Positions 1-7,326 of a stretch of 15,819 nucleotides of DNA are shown in pieces; the stretch's first letter is position 1, and every line of letters starts with the position of its first letter. Below the pieces are notes generated by a model, which saw nothing but the letters and a program-made list of their open reading frames with translations, was not told the origin of the DNA and did no database searches. The stretch lies in NCBI GenBank assembly GCA_900549045.1, contig URNE01000012.1, positions 1 to 15,819 on the forward strand, written 5' to 3'. This DNA is from an uncultured bacterium. GTDB taxonomy: Bacteria > Verrucomicrobiota > Lentisphaeria > Victivallales > UBA1829. Position numbers and translations under genes: made by a program.

Positions 1-2
1 GA

Positions 3-1394
3 ATGCAGAAAACCGGAAAACTGAAAACGGTCGATTCCAGGCATTCTTCGGCAAAACATCTCAGCGTTGGATTTGAAACACTCGACCGAGAACTCTTTGA
101 TCCGGAACCCTGTTATGAGCTTCTTGGGGAATCCGGTGTCAAATTCGCGCGGTGTCAGAGCGGTTGGTCCCGGTGTGAACAGAGTCCGGGAAAGTACGTG
201 TTCGATTGGCTTGATCGCGTCGTGAACCGTTTTCTCGAACTCGGTATTCAGCCGTGGCTCGGTCTTACCTTTGGGAATAAGCTTTATTCTCCGGATGCGA
301 AGCACCCTTCCGCAGTCGGTTGTCCGCCGATCTGCTACGGGGAAAAAGCGGTAGAAGCCTGGAAAAACTTCATCCGGGAGGTTGTCCGGCGCTATCGCGG
401 GAAGGTGACGCTCTTCGAGGTTTGGAACGAACCGGACAACCGGCAGTTTTGGGGGCCCGGCGCACCCGATCCGGCGCAGTATGTTGAACTTGTCCGCATC
501 ACTTCCTCTGTAATCAGGGCAGAGAATCCGGAGGCAAAAATCATCGGCGGAGCATTCGCGGATGTCCAGGCTGCGGAAGAGTGTCTGAAGCTCGGAATGG
601 GGGAATTCTGCGATATCGTTTCCTATCATTCCTACACGATGTATCCAGAATTTTATGCAAAGATGTTTGCGGATTTCATGCGGGAGTGTGTCCGGAGACA
701 TGCGCCGCATTTGAAAATCTGGCATGGAGAAAGCGGCTGTCCTTCGCAATCCGGAGATCATTACGACGAGTGGATCCGGCTTTTCCGCAGTGATGAGGAG
801 GTGCAGGCGAAATGGCTCGCGCGGCGTATCGCCACCGATTTCCGGAACGGACTTGACATGTTCAGTTACTATCACACCAGTGATCTGACGCTGAAGCCGT
901 ATGTCAACGGCGACGGTGTTCCGACAAAGGCGGGACGGATGGGGCTGCTTGCCGCGCCGGAGGTGAAGCCGAAAATGTCGTATCGTGTTCTTCAGCATTT
1001 CTGCGCGTTGTTCGACGATTCGCTGAAAACCTGTCCGCTCCGGAGCATGGTTGCTTATGACAATGTTTACGATCCCTGTCTTGCGCCGGAAAGGCCGCGC
1101 GACGGATTCACGAACATCATTGTCGATTCCTGTACGCGCGAGGGGTATCCGTTCTATCTGTATTATTATCCCGGAGATCTTCAGCGTTCGCAGACTCTGT
1201 CCGCTGCGCTCGGCAACACGTTCCAGGCTGTTGCGGAAAACTCTATTGCGGAACCGGTTCTGGCGGACACCGTTTCCGGCATGGTCTACAGTTTCAGCCG
1301 GTTTGCGCTTAAAGACGGCAAACTTTTTCTGCAGCGGATTCCGCTGACAGATTATCCGCTGATTCTGACTGACCGAAAAGCACTGAAACTGTAA
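3..1394 (+). CDS. Clan GH-A glycoside hydrolase, GH39-like (start possibly outside the window)
   Basis: This is a 463-residue (beta/alpha)8 glycosidase. The sequence EVWNEPD places the presumed acid/base Glu at residue 143. WHGESG places the presumed nucleophile Glu at residue 243. This is the usual strand 4 and strand 7 arrangement of clan GH-A retaining enzymes. The barrel seems to start near residue 20 (SVGFETLDR) and includes a FDWLDRVV segment typical of GH39-like proteins. A beta-rich tail follows residue 330. No signal peptide is seen, so it may act in the cytoplasm, but the first ATG is at base 3 with no upstream sequence, so the true start and any leader cannot be judged. Its stop is 19 nt before the pseudopilin gene, which suggests one transcript. 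The substrate cannot be read from the sequence. The clan call is firm; the family call is only likely. Confidence 0.8.
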   Translation: MQKTGKLKTVDSRHSSAKHLSVGFETLDRELFDPEPCYELLGESGVKFARCQSGWSRCEQSPGKYVFDWLDRVVNRFLELGIQPWLGLTFGNKLYSPDAKHPSAVGCPPICYGEKAVEAWKNFIREVVRRYRGKVTLFEVWNEPDNRQFWGPGAPDPAQYVELVRITSSVIRAENPEAKIIGGAFADVQAAEECLKLGMGEFCDIVSYHSYTMYPEFYAKMFADFMRECVRRHAPHLKIWHGESGCPSQSGDHYDEWIRLFRSDEEVQAKWLARRIATDFRNGLDMFSYYHTSDLTLKPYVNGDGVPTKAGRMGLLAAPEVKPKMSYRVLQHFCALFDDSLKTCPLRSMVAYDNVYDPCLAPERPRDGFTNIIVDSCTREGYPFYLYYYPGDLQRSQTLSAALGNTFQAVAENSIAEPVLADTVSGMVYSFSRFALKDGKLFLQRIPLTDYPLILTDRKALKL

Positions 1395-1413
1395 AAAAAC
1401 AGGAGATTGAATC

Positions 1414-2184
1414 ATGAAAAGAAAGCACTTCACCCTTATAGAGCTTCTCGTGACGATTGCCGTGATCGCCATCCTTGCCGGAATGCTTCTGCCTGCGTTG
1501 AACGCCGCCCGGGAAAAGGGACGGAGCATTGCGTGCAACGGCAATATGCGGCAGATCGGAGTTGCCTGTTCCGCCTATACCACGGAAAATGACGACTTTG
1601 AGTTTCCGCTGGTCTCCGGTTCCTCTTCGGCGGACGCCGTCTGAAATTTCCCCGGAGTTTACATGCTGGAAAACATGAAACTGGATTACAGAATATTCTT
1701 CTGTCCCTCCATGTCCTCTCGCGATCCGGGCAAATTTAAAAACGATACGAAGGCCCGTATTAAAAATTCAGTTCAGTGGTGGATGGAGTACGGAATGAAC
1801 TTCAAAGTGAATGCCGCCAGCGGCGCCGCGATAAACGAAAGCCAAGACAGTCCATACAACCCGCGCAACCCTCTTGTCAGTTCCAGAAAAGCGGGAAGCG
1901 TGAAGAATCCGTCACACCGGGTTCGCTATATCGACACCTATTACAACGAAGGTTCAACTCTCAACACGCGTGCGGGCGGATACTATGTCGACTGCGGAAA
2001 CTACCTGGCGTCCGGCGAGGGACGTCCGGCAAACCGTCATCTCGGGAAAGCCAACGTCCTTTTCCTTGACGGACACACCGGAGTGACCCCGTACTTTGAC
2101 TCCGTGTCTATCGAGAATCACCCGTGGTTCAAACTGACTTACACGCGAAGCGAAACCGACAGCAGGTGGCTTCCCTACTATTAA
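1414..2184 (+). pseudogene. Pseudopilin-like protein (prepilin N-terminus, H-x9-DG motif) interrupted by an in-frame TGA
   Basis: A reading frame of 256 codons runs through in one frame but has a single TGA at 1642-1644 (codon 77). The first part begins MKRKHFTLIELLV, a type IV prepilin/pseudopilin signal. The Glu at +5 is present, but His rather than Gly precedes the cleavage site. A hydrophobic helix to about residue 28 follows, then AREKGRSIACNGNMRQIG, typical of these proteins. The second part carries H-x9-DG (His 209, Asp 219, Gly 220), the processing-associated motif of this family, so both halves belong to one protein. The start has AGGAG at 1401-1405. After the TGA, GGAG at 1654-1657 precedes an ATG at 1663, so the C-terminal part could be re-initiated, but without an export signal. 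Other genes here end in TGA and encode Trp by TGG, so TGA is read as stop. A nonsense mutation or sequencing error is most likely. Confidence 0.82.
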
Positions 2185-2204
2185 TGGAAAGGAGAATCTG
2201 CAAA

Positions 2205-4841
2205 ATGAGTTTGAAACATCTCTTTCTCCTTTCGGTTTTTGCAGCTCTCTCCCTCTCCGGAGGGGAGCTGCTTCAGCTGGAATGCACCATCCCGGTTTCC
2301 GTTCCCGCATGGACAAAATCCATATGCAGCGGAACCATGCCGGCAAACTGGCAGGCGGAGACGAAACGGGATACGGAATTTTCGTGTTCACAAATACAGG
2401 AGAATGGACGGAAGGCCTTTGTCTGCAATCTCAAGCGCGGAGTCGTCTATTTTATCATTCCCGCGCCGGAAATCAGAACGGCGGAGCCGGCTGAATTCTA
2501 TATCGAGATGGAGCGTCCGCCGGAAATGAACAACGAAACGATCCTTTCCGTCAAAGGCGGTGCGGACCCTGGAGTCTGGAGCGGCGCGTTCCTGGAAGGA
2601 ATCAATCTGGAATACAAGCCGGGCGTTCAGAGATGGGCGTCGACCGTCAATGCGCCCGATTGGCGCAAGTGTTCTCAATACTGGCTGCTGCTCGAACTGT
2701 CAGATCCGGGCGTCTACAAAATATATTCCGTCGGTACGCGCAAGCTCCCCGAGGGGAAACCGTATTATCCCGTGCGTCCGGTTGCGAAGGGGACGAAAAA
2801 CCTGTTCTCATCGAGCCGCTGTCCGCTTGGATTGCCGAGCGGCTGGTCCACTGGCGCCGTGTACCAAAACGCTCTCCGTGTCTCTGAAGAGCCGGGTCCG
2901 TCCGGTTTCCCGCACCTGATTCTGGAAAGCGATGCACCGGGGACACCGCTGAACACGGAACCGTTCAATCCGGAGGATTTCGGGAAGATCAACTACGTTT
3001 CGTTTTCGTATCGCGCGAAAGGCGTCTGGGAGGCGCGGGTGTTCACCCGGGAGGGAAGTTCGTTCCGCATGGAAAATGTCAAACTGCCGCCATCCGGTGA
3101 ATGGCGGCGCATCATGCTTGCGTATAAACCTTGTGAAAATGCGCGCGGACACGTCCTTCAGATTCGCGGAAGCGGAGTCTTTGAGCTTGACGCCGTCCGC
3201 GCGAACGATACGCCGGATCCATCCTACGTTCCGCAGAATGAAACGGAAATAGCGCTTGCCGTTCCGGAAGAGCGCGACGCCGCTTATTCGCGGATTCTGT
3301 TCAGCGATGAGCCAGCGGAAATCCGTTATCTTCTGACAGGAGACACGGAAGGCTGCTCCATTCGTTTCGCCGCGGTCAATCTTTACGGTGAACGGTTTGA
3401 ACTCGGGCGAACCGACAGAACTTCGGGCCTGCTGAACTTTTCCGCGGCTTTGGAAAAGCGTCCGTTCGGACAGTTCCGGATAGAAGCTGTCGCGGAGCGG
3501 GACGGCAGAATCGTTTCCCCCGTAAATGAGCTCGTCGTAACCCGCATTGCCCGTCCGCTTTACTGGGGCGTGGATGCTCCGCGGTCATACTTCGGCGCAC
3601 TTGCGACGCTGGATCGCAGCTTGTTGAGTTTCAAAGCCGCCGGAGTCAACCACGTCCGTTTCCACGATCATGGCGGTCTTCAGTTTGTCGGCTGGGCGTA
3701 TGTGGAGCCGGAAGAGGGAAAATGGAAATTCTTTGACGAGGAGATTGCGCGTTACCGGAAGCACAATCTCTGGATTCTGGGAGAGCTCGGGACAACTCCA
3801 TACTGGGCAGGGAACGCTGCGAAATTTGCAAAATGGAAAAATTTTTACCGCACCCGCTGGCTGATTCCCGCAGATCTGAGCCGATTTGCAAATTATGTTT
3901 CCACGGTTGTGGATCACTATCGCGGGTCCATACGCGACTGGGGAGTCGGCAACGAGCCGTGGGGCGGATTTTCCCTCGACATGAACGGCAAAGGGGAATT
4001 TGTCCGGATTCATCAGAACGCCCGTTTTGCGGAGTATCAGAGGGTCGCTTATGAAGCTGCGAAAAAAGCGGATCCGTCCGTTACGGTTGCCGGAATCAAC
4101 GCCACAATCCGGAATGCCGGGTGGGCCCGGGAACTTTACAGACGCGGAGCGAATCAGTTTTGCGATGTCGTGGAACAGCATCTCTATTCATCCGCCTGGA
4201 ACGGCTTCCCCGGGGATGCTTTCGAGCGCGGCACGCGTGCCGCGCTCGGTTCCGTCAAGTGGGAGAAACCCGTCTGGAACACGGAGGGCGACAGCGGCGT
4301 CAGCGGCAGTCTTGCGGCGCCTTCGGAACCGCAGATCGGACTTTATAAGAATTCCATTCCGTGGATCAACCGTTTCGATTATGTGGCGAATTCGGACCGT
4401 CTGGCGCGTTATCTTGTCGCCAACCTGGCGAACGGCATGAAACGCATCTATCTTTATTCCGGCGAACGGGGACAGTATACGGCGCTGATCAAGCCCGGAG
4501 AGAATCTTGTCCTGGATCAGCCGGACGCGTTTCCGCAACCTCAATTAGCGGCGCATTCCGCTCTGGCAATCCGCATTGACGGACGGCGTTTCAGGGAACG
4601 TTTCGCTTTGGCTGAGGGAATCTGGTGCTGCCTGTTTGAATCGGAGTCGGGAAGCTGCGCGGTTATCGTTCCGAAACGTTTTTCCAAACCGGTGAATGTG
4701 ACTTGTGCAGTCACCGGCGCAACGGCAAGCGACTTGTTCGGAAACCCGTTGGAATTTCCGGTGAACACCGGCGACACGCTCCGGTATGTCGAAGCTCCGG
4801 TTTCCGCGGAAGCGCTGAAAGCGGCTCTGAAAGTTGAATGA
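2205..4841 (+). CDS. Large secreted clan GH-A glycoside hydrolase with N-terminal beta-sandwich domains
   Basis: This is an 878-residue exported glycosidase. I start it at ATG 2205 because AAAGGAG (2188-2194) precedes it and the product then begins with a clear signal peptide (MSLKHLFLLSVFAALSLSGG). The frame is open further upstream, but only within the previous gene. Residues about 25-450 look like beta-sandwich modules; roughly 190-340 resembles a carbohydrate-binding jelly roll and 340-450 an Ig-like or linker domain. The catalytic barrel starts near YWGVDAP (453). GNEPWGG gives the presumed acid/base Glu 584, and WNTEGDSG the nucleophile Glu 694, typical of clan GH-A (GH39/GH5-like). A short beta domain ends the protein. 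It lies 20 nt after the pseudopilin gene, in one likely operon with the upstream glycosidase. It may act outside the cytoplasmic membrane on a polysaccharide; the substrate is unknown. Confidence 0.82.
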   Translation: MSLKHLFLLSVFAALSLSGGELLQLECTIPVSVPAWTKSICSGTMPANWQAETKRDTEFSCSQIQENGRKAFVCNLKRGVVYFIIPAPEIRTAEPAEFYIEMERPPEMNNETILSVKGGADPGVWSGAFLEGINLEYKPGVQRWASTVNAPDWRKCSQYWLLLELSDPGVYKIYSVGTRKLPEGKPYYPVRPVAKGTKNLFSSSRCPLGLPSGWSTGAVYQNALRVSEEPGPSGFPHLILESDAPGTPLNTEPFNPEDFGKINYVSFSYRAKGVWEARVFTREGSSFRMENVKLPPSGEWRRIMLAYKPCENARGHVLQIRGSGVFELDAVRANDTPDPSYVPQNETEIALAVPEERDAAYSRILFSDEPAEIRYLLTGDTEGCSIRFAAVNLYGERFELGRTDRTSGLLNFSAALEKRPFGQFRIEAVAERDGRIVSPVNELVVTRIARPLYWGVDAPRSYFGALATLDRSLLSFKAAGVNHVRFHDHGGLQFVGWAYVEPEEGKWKFFDEEIARYRKHNLWILGELGTTPYWAGNAAKFAKWKNFYRTRWLIPADLSRFANYVSTVVDHYRGSIRDWGVGNEPWGGFSLDMNGKGEFVRIHQNARFAEYQRVAYEAAKKADPSVTVAGINATIRNAGWARELYRRGANQFCDVVEQHLYSSAWNGFPGDAFERGTRAALGSVKWEKPVWNTEGDSGVSGSLAAPSEPQIGLYKNSIPWINRFDYVANSDRLARYLVANLANGMKRIYLYSGERGQYTALIKPGENLVLDQPDAFPQPQLAAHSALAIRIDGRRFRERFALAEGIWCCLFESESGSCAVIVPKRFSKPVNVTCAVTGATASDLFGNPLEFPVNTGDTLRYVEAPVSAEALKAALKVE

Positions 4842-4853
4842 AGAATGCGGGAT

Positions 4854-5954
4854 TCAGCGGTTTCCTTTTCGCCACGCTTCGGGTGTGCAGGAATGGAGGC
4901 GGCGAAACGTTTCAAAAAAGGCGGCGCTGGTCGGAAAGCCCGCCTCTTCCGAAACGGAGGAAATTTTCTCATCCGTATCCAGAAGCAGTCTGTGCGCAAT
5001 ATCCATCCGCGCTTCAAGAAGCAGTTTTTTCGGAGAAATGCCGAGATGCTTCATAAAGGTCCTGTAGACGGCGGAAACGGAGAGATGAAATGCATCCGCG
5101 AGGTCGGAAATCTGAACCGGAGTCGCGGCTCTGGCGGTCAGCCATTGAATCATGTCGCACAAAACCGGATGATTGACCGCATAGCTTCCGGAGCTCATTC
5201 TTTCAATGACCGTTTTCGACGGAGCTATGCGCAGGATCTCCTGCTGCGGATATCCGTCCAGCACCCGGTCAAGCTCCTCCGCTATACGCAGTCCGCGTTC
5301 ATAAAGCCGTGTTTCCACACTTGAAAGAGAAATTCGCTTCGAGTTGCAGAGCAGATCGTCGTTGCCTACTCCGAGAATGGAGATTTCGGATGGAATGAGG
5401 AGCCCGATATTCTGCGCGAGATTGAGCATCAGATTCGCATCGCGGTCGTTTTCGCAGAAGAGAGCGCAGGGATGCGGCAGCGCCCGCAACCGTTTCAGCG
5501 ACCGCTGAAGTGAAGATTCCGTTGAGCATGGAAAACGTGTGGGGATCATGTGGACGGAATGTCCGTAACGCTGAAGCCGTTCTTTGAATGCGTTCCCGCG
5601 CGGAGTGGCGGCGGTGCAGGCGAAGTTGAGAAATCCTTTGTGCCGGAAATATTCCGCCGCAAGTTCTCCGATCTTCTGGTCGTCGGGACACACCGTGCAA
5701 TCCGCTTTCCCCGCCAGCGGGGCGATCAGCGAGGCAATGCGCACGCCCCGTTTGCGAAGCTGTTCGAGATAATACGCGCAGTCCGTAATCACCCCGTCTC
5801 CTTTCCAGCTTCGCGCGCTTTCCTTGAGATAGCCGGAGTATGCAACTTCGAGGTTCCAGTCATGCGCACGTGCGTAATCCACAATCCCCCGGTGCAGACG
5901 GGGCATGTAGATGCTCAGCAGAAGCAGAACGCGTTTGTACGATTTGTTTTCCAT
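4854..5954 (-). CDS. XylR-type transcriptional regulator (LacI-like sensor domain plus AraC HTH)
   Basis: This 366-residue regulator has the same architecture as E. coli XylR. Residues about 7-250 form a periplasmic-binding-protein-like sugar sensor; ISILGVGNDDLLC (191-203) and the following LSSVET (210-215) are typical of the LacI/XylR fold. Residues about 265-366 form an AraC DNA-binding domain with two helix-turn-helix units near 281-300 and 330-349, ending in the family pattern FFETFRRLHSCTPEAWR (346-362). The start chosen at 5954 (MENKSYKRVLLLLS) matches the family N-terminus and has a GAGGGG-like site about 12 nt upstream. The frame is open to 6089, but that would run through the divergent promoter region. 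Its 3' end is 12 nt from the end of the glycosidase operon, and it is divergent from the hcp operon. A sugar-responsive activator of the neighbouring glycosidase genes is the likely role (inference). Confidence 0.88.
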   Translation of the reverse strand: MENKSYKRVLLLLSIYMPRLHRGIVDYARAHDWNLEVAYSGYLKESARSWKGDGVITDCAYYLEQLRKRGVRIASLIAPLAGKADCTVCPDDQKIGELAAEYFRHKGFLNFACTAATPRGNAFKERLQRYGHSVHMIPTRFPCSTESSLQRSLKRLRALPHPCALFCENDRDANLMLNLAQNIGLLIPSEISILGVGNDDLLCNSKRISLSSVETRLYERGLRIAEELDRVLDGYPQQEILRIAPSKTVIERMSSGSYAVNHPVLCDMIQWLTARAATPVQISDLADAFHLSVSAVYRTFMKHLGISPKKLLLEARMDIAHRLLLDTDEKISSVSEEAGFPTSAAFFETFRRLHSCTPEAWRKGNR

Positions 5955-5992
5955 GCGGATAATATACCCCTCAGCCGCGTCAATTCCAGTTG

Positions 5993-6011
5993 TTCCGGGG
6001 AGAAACCGGAA
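5993..6011. promoter_or_regulatory. Inverted repeat TTCCGG-N7-CCGGAA, candidate operator
   Basis: A perfect 6-bp inverted repeat with a 7-nt spacer lies in the 155-bp region between the divergent regulator and the redox operon, about 17 nt upstream of the -35 box of the latter. Its position fits a regulator site for either gene. It is a single occurrence found by eye in a GC-rich region, so chance is possible. Confidence 0.35.
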
Positions 6012-6027
6012 AAAATCATTTCCCTGC

Positions 6028-6056
6028 TTGCATTTGTCGGAAGCGGATGTTATATT
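6028..6056 (+). promoter_or_regulatory. Sigma70-like promoter of the cupin-ferredoxin-hcp-rubredoxin operon
   Basis: TTGCAT (6028-6033) and TATATT (6051-6056) are separated by exactly 17 nt. Transcription would start near 6063, giving a leader of about 47 nt before the cupin ATG at 6110. No clear NsrR- or FNR-like palindrome is visible next to it. Confidence 0.6.
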
Positions 6057-6109
6057 CATGAAAGAGCCGACCGAAGGCACAACATTCAAAGTTCAAAAGG
6101 GGGGAAACT

Positions 6110-6451
6110 ATGAACTATCAGAACGCAAAACTGCCGGACGGAGCGGAATTCGCTTCGCTTACACCGCTGATGACGGACGAAAACGTCCTCAAGCCGATTC
6201 TCAAAAAACACATGGCGCCGAAAGGCAAATGCGGCTATCTCATCGTGACGAAAGGTAAACTGAAATTCGTCTGGGAAGATACCGGAGAAGAACTTGATGC
6301 CGATCCGGAACACCCGATTGTCATCTGGCCCGAACGCTTCCACCATGTGGAAATCACCGGACCCGTGGCGTTCAAAGTCGAATTCTACAAAGTTCCGGCA
6401 AATGTCACACCGGACCCGAACGCGGTCCGCCCGGGCGAACAGTTCCTGTGA
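6110..6451 (+). CDS. YeaR-like cupin protein (DUF1971 / TehB-like family)
   Basis: A 113-residue single-domain beta-barrel protein that resembles E. coli YeaR. Shared features are the length, a conserved His after the first strand (KKHMAPKGKCGYL, His 34), a repeated beta pattern (LIVTKGKLKFVW), and the PIVIWPERFHHVEITGP segment (69-85) with Pro-Glu-x-x-His. A final F-K-V-E-F-Y strand matches the family. In enterobacteria yeaR is induced by nitrate and nitric oxide, but its biochemical role is unsettled. Here it is the first gene of an operon with Hcp, which supports a nitrosative stress role (inference). The start follows a strong GGGGGG-type ribosome-binding site (6099-6104) 5 nt upstream. 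The next gene begins 25 nt after its stop. Confidence 0.8.
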   Translation: MNYQNAKLPDGAEFASLTPLMTDENVLKPILKKHMAPKGKCGYLIVTKGKLKFVWEDTGEELDADPEHPIVIWPERFHHVEITGPVAFKVEFYKVPANVTPDPNAVRPGEQFL

Positions 6452-6476
6452 GCCGCCCGTGTCCAGGAGGAATTTT

Positions 6477-7292
6477 ATGAAACGCAAAATCATCGAAATC
6501 GATACGGACCGCTGCAACGGCTGCGGCGACTGCATCCCGAACTGCGCCGAAGGCGCGCTGCAGCTCATCGACGGAAAAGCGCGGCTCATCAGCGACCTTT
6601 TCTGCGACGGGCTAGGCGCGTGCATCGGAAAGTGCCCGACCGGAGCCCTGCGCGTCGTCGAGCGCGAAGCTGTTCCGTATGACGAACGCCGCGTCATGGA
6701 AAATATTGTCAGACAGGGCGCCGCAACGATCCGGGCGCACCTCATCCACCTGAAAGACCACGGCGAAACGCGTCTCCTCTCTGAAGCTGTCGCCTGTCTG
6801 AAGGAGAAGGGATACGAAGTCCCCGCTCTGGAAAGCGTCAAACCGATGGCCTGCGGCTGCTCCGGCTCGCTGGCGAAACGGATTGCCGCGGCGTCGAAGA
6901 AAGAGGTCGTCGCGGGGGCGTCGGCGTTGCGCCAGTGGCCGGTCCAGCTGAAGCTGCTGAATTCCGCCGCGGCGTATTTTGACAATGCCGACCTGCTTGT
7001 CTCCGCGGACTGCGTCGCCCATGCGTATGGGGGATTCCACAAGGAACTGCTGGAAGGACGCATTCTCATCATTTTCTGCCCGAAGCTGGACAGCGATCTG
7101 GACGGCTATGTGGAGAAACTGGCGGAAATATTCCGTCTGCATGACATCCGCTCCGTCACCGTCGCCCGGATGGAAGTTCCGTGCTGCGGCGGAACGGTCG
7201 CGATTGTGGAAAAGGCGCTCGAACTCGCAGGGAAAGAGAAAAAACTGAAAGTGAATATTGTCGGAATCGACGGCTGCATGCAGACCGAATAA
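6477..7292 (+). CDS. 4Fe-4S ferredoxin-domain protein of the hcp operon
   Basis: A 271-residue iron-sulfur protein. The N-terminal 60 residues are ferredoxin-like. The first motif, CNGCGDCIPNC (Cys 13, 16, 19, 23), is canonical. The second, CDGLGACIGKCP (Cys 43, 49, 53), has a C-x5-C-x3-CP spacing. Residues about 65-271 form a second domain with further cysteines: ACGCSG (126, 128), ADC (179), FCPKLDSD (201), PCCGGT (236-237) and GC (267). The LRQWPVQL segment (151-158) and these Cys motifs match a family of ferredoxin-type proteins that I recall from anaerobes, often near hcp. AGGAGG at 6465-6470 sits 6 nt before ATG 6477, which fixes the start; the frame is open further upstream inside the cupin gene. 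It probably passes electrons to Hcp in the cytoplasm, taking the role of Hcr (inference). Confidence 0.82.
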   Translation: MKRKIIEIDTDRCNGCGDCIPNCAEGALQLIDGKARLISDLFCDGLGACIGKCPTGALRVVEREAVPYDERRVMENIVRQGAATIRAHLIHLKDHGETRLLSEAVACLKEKGYEVPALESVKPMACGCSGSLAKRIAAASKKEVVAGASALRQWPVQLKLLNSAAAYFDNADLLVSADCVAHAYGGFHKELLEGRILIIFCPKLDSDLDGYVEKLAEIFRLHDIRSVTVARMEVPCCGGTVAIVEKALELAGKEKKLKVNIVGIDGCMQTE

Positions 7293-7326
7293 AAACGGAA
7301 ATTTGAAACAGATAGGGGAAAACATC

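Noticed and set aside
1642..1644. TGA read as selenocysteine or tryptophan.
   Set aside because: No SECIS-like hairpin is evident just after it, the family has no known selenocysteine there, and several genes in the window use TGA as a normal stop.
5955..6089. Longer N-terminus for the XylR-type regulator starting at 6089.
   Set aside because: It would cover the hcp operon promoter region, adds 45 residues absent from XylR, and the MENKSYKRVLLLLS start fits the family.
4854..6113. Plus-strand open frames across the XylR-type gene.
   Set aside because: They are antisense shadows with low-complexity, Arg/Ser-rich products, and the minus-strand product is clearly XylR-like.
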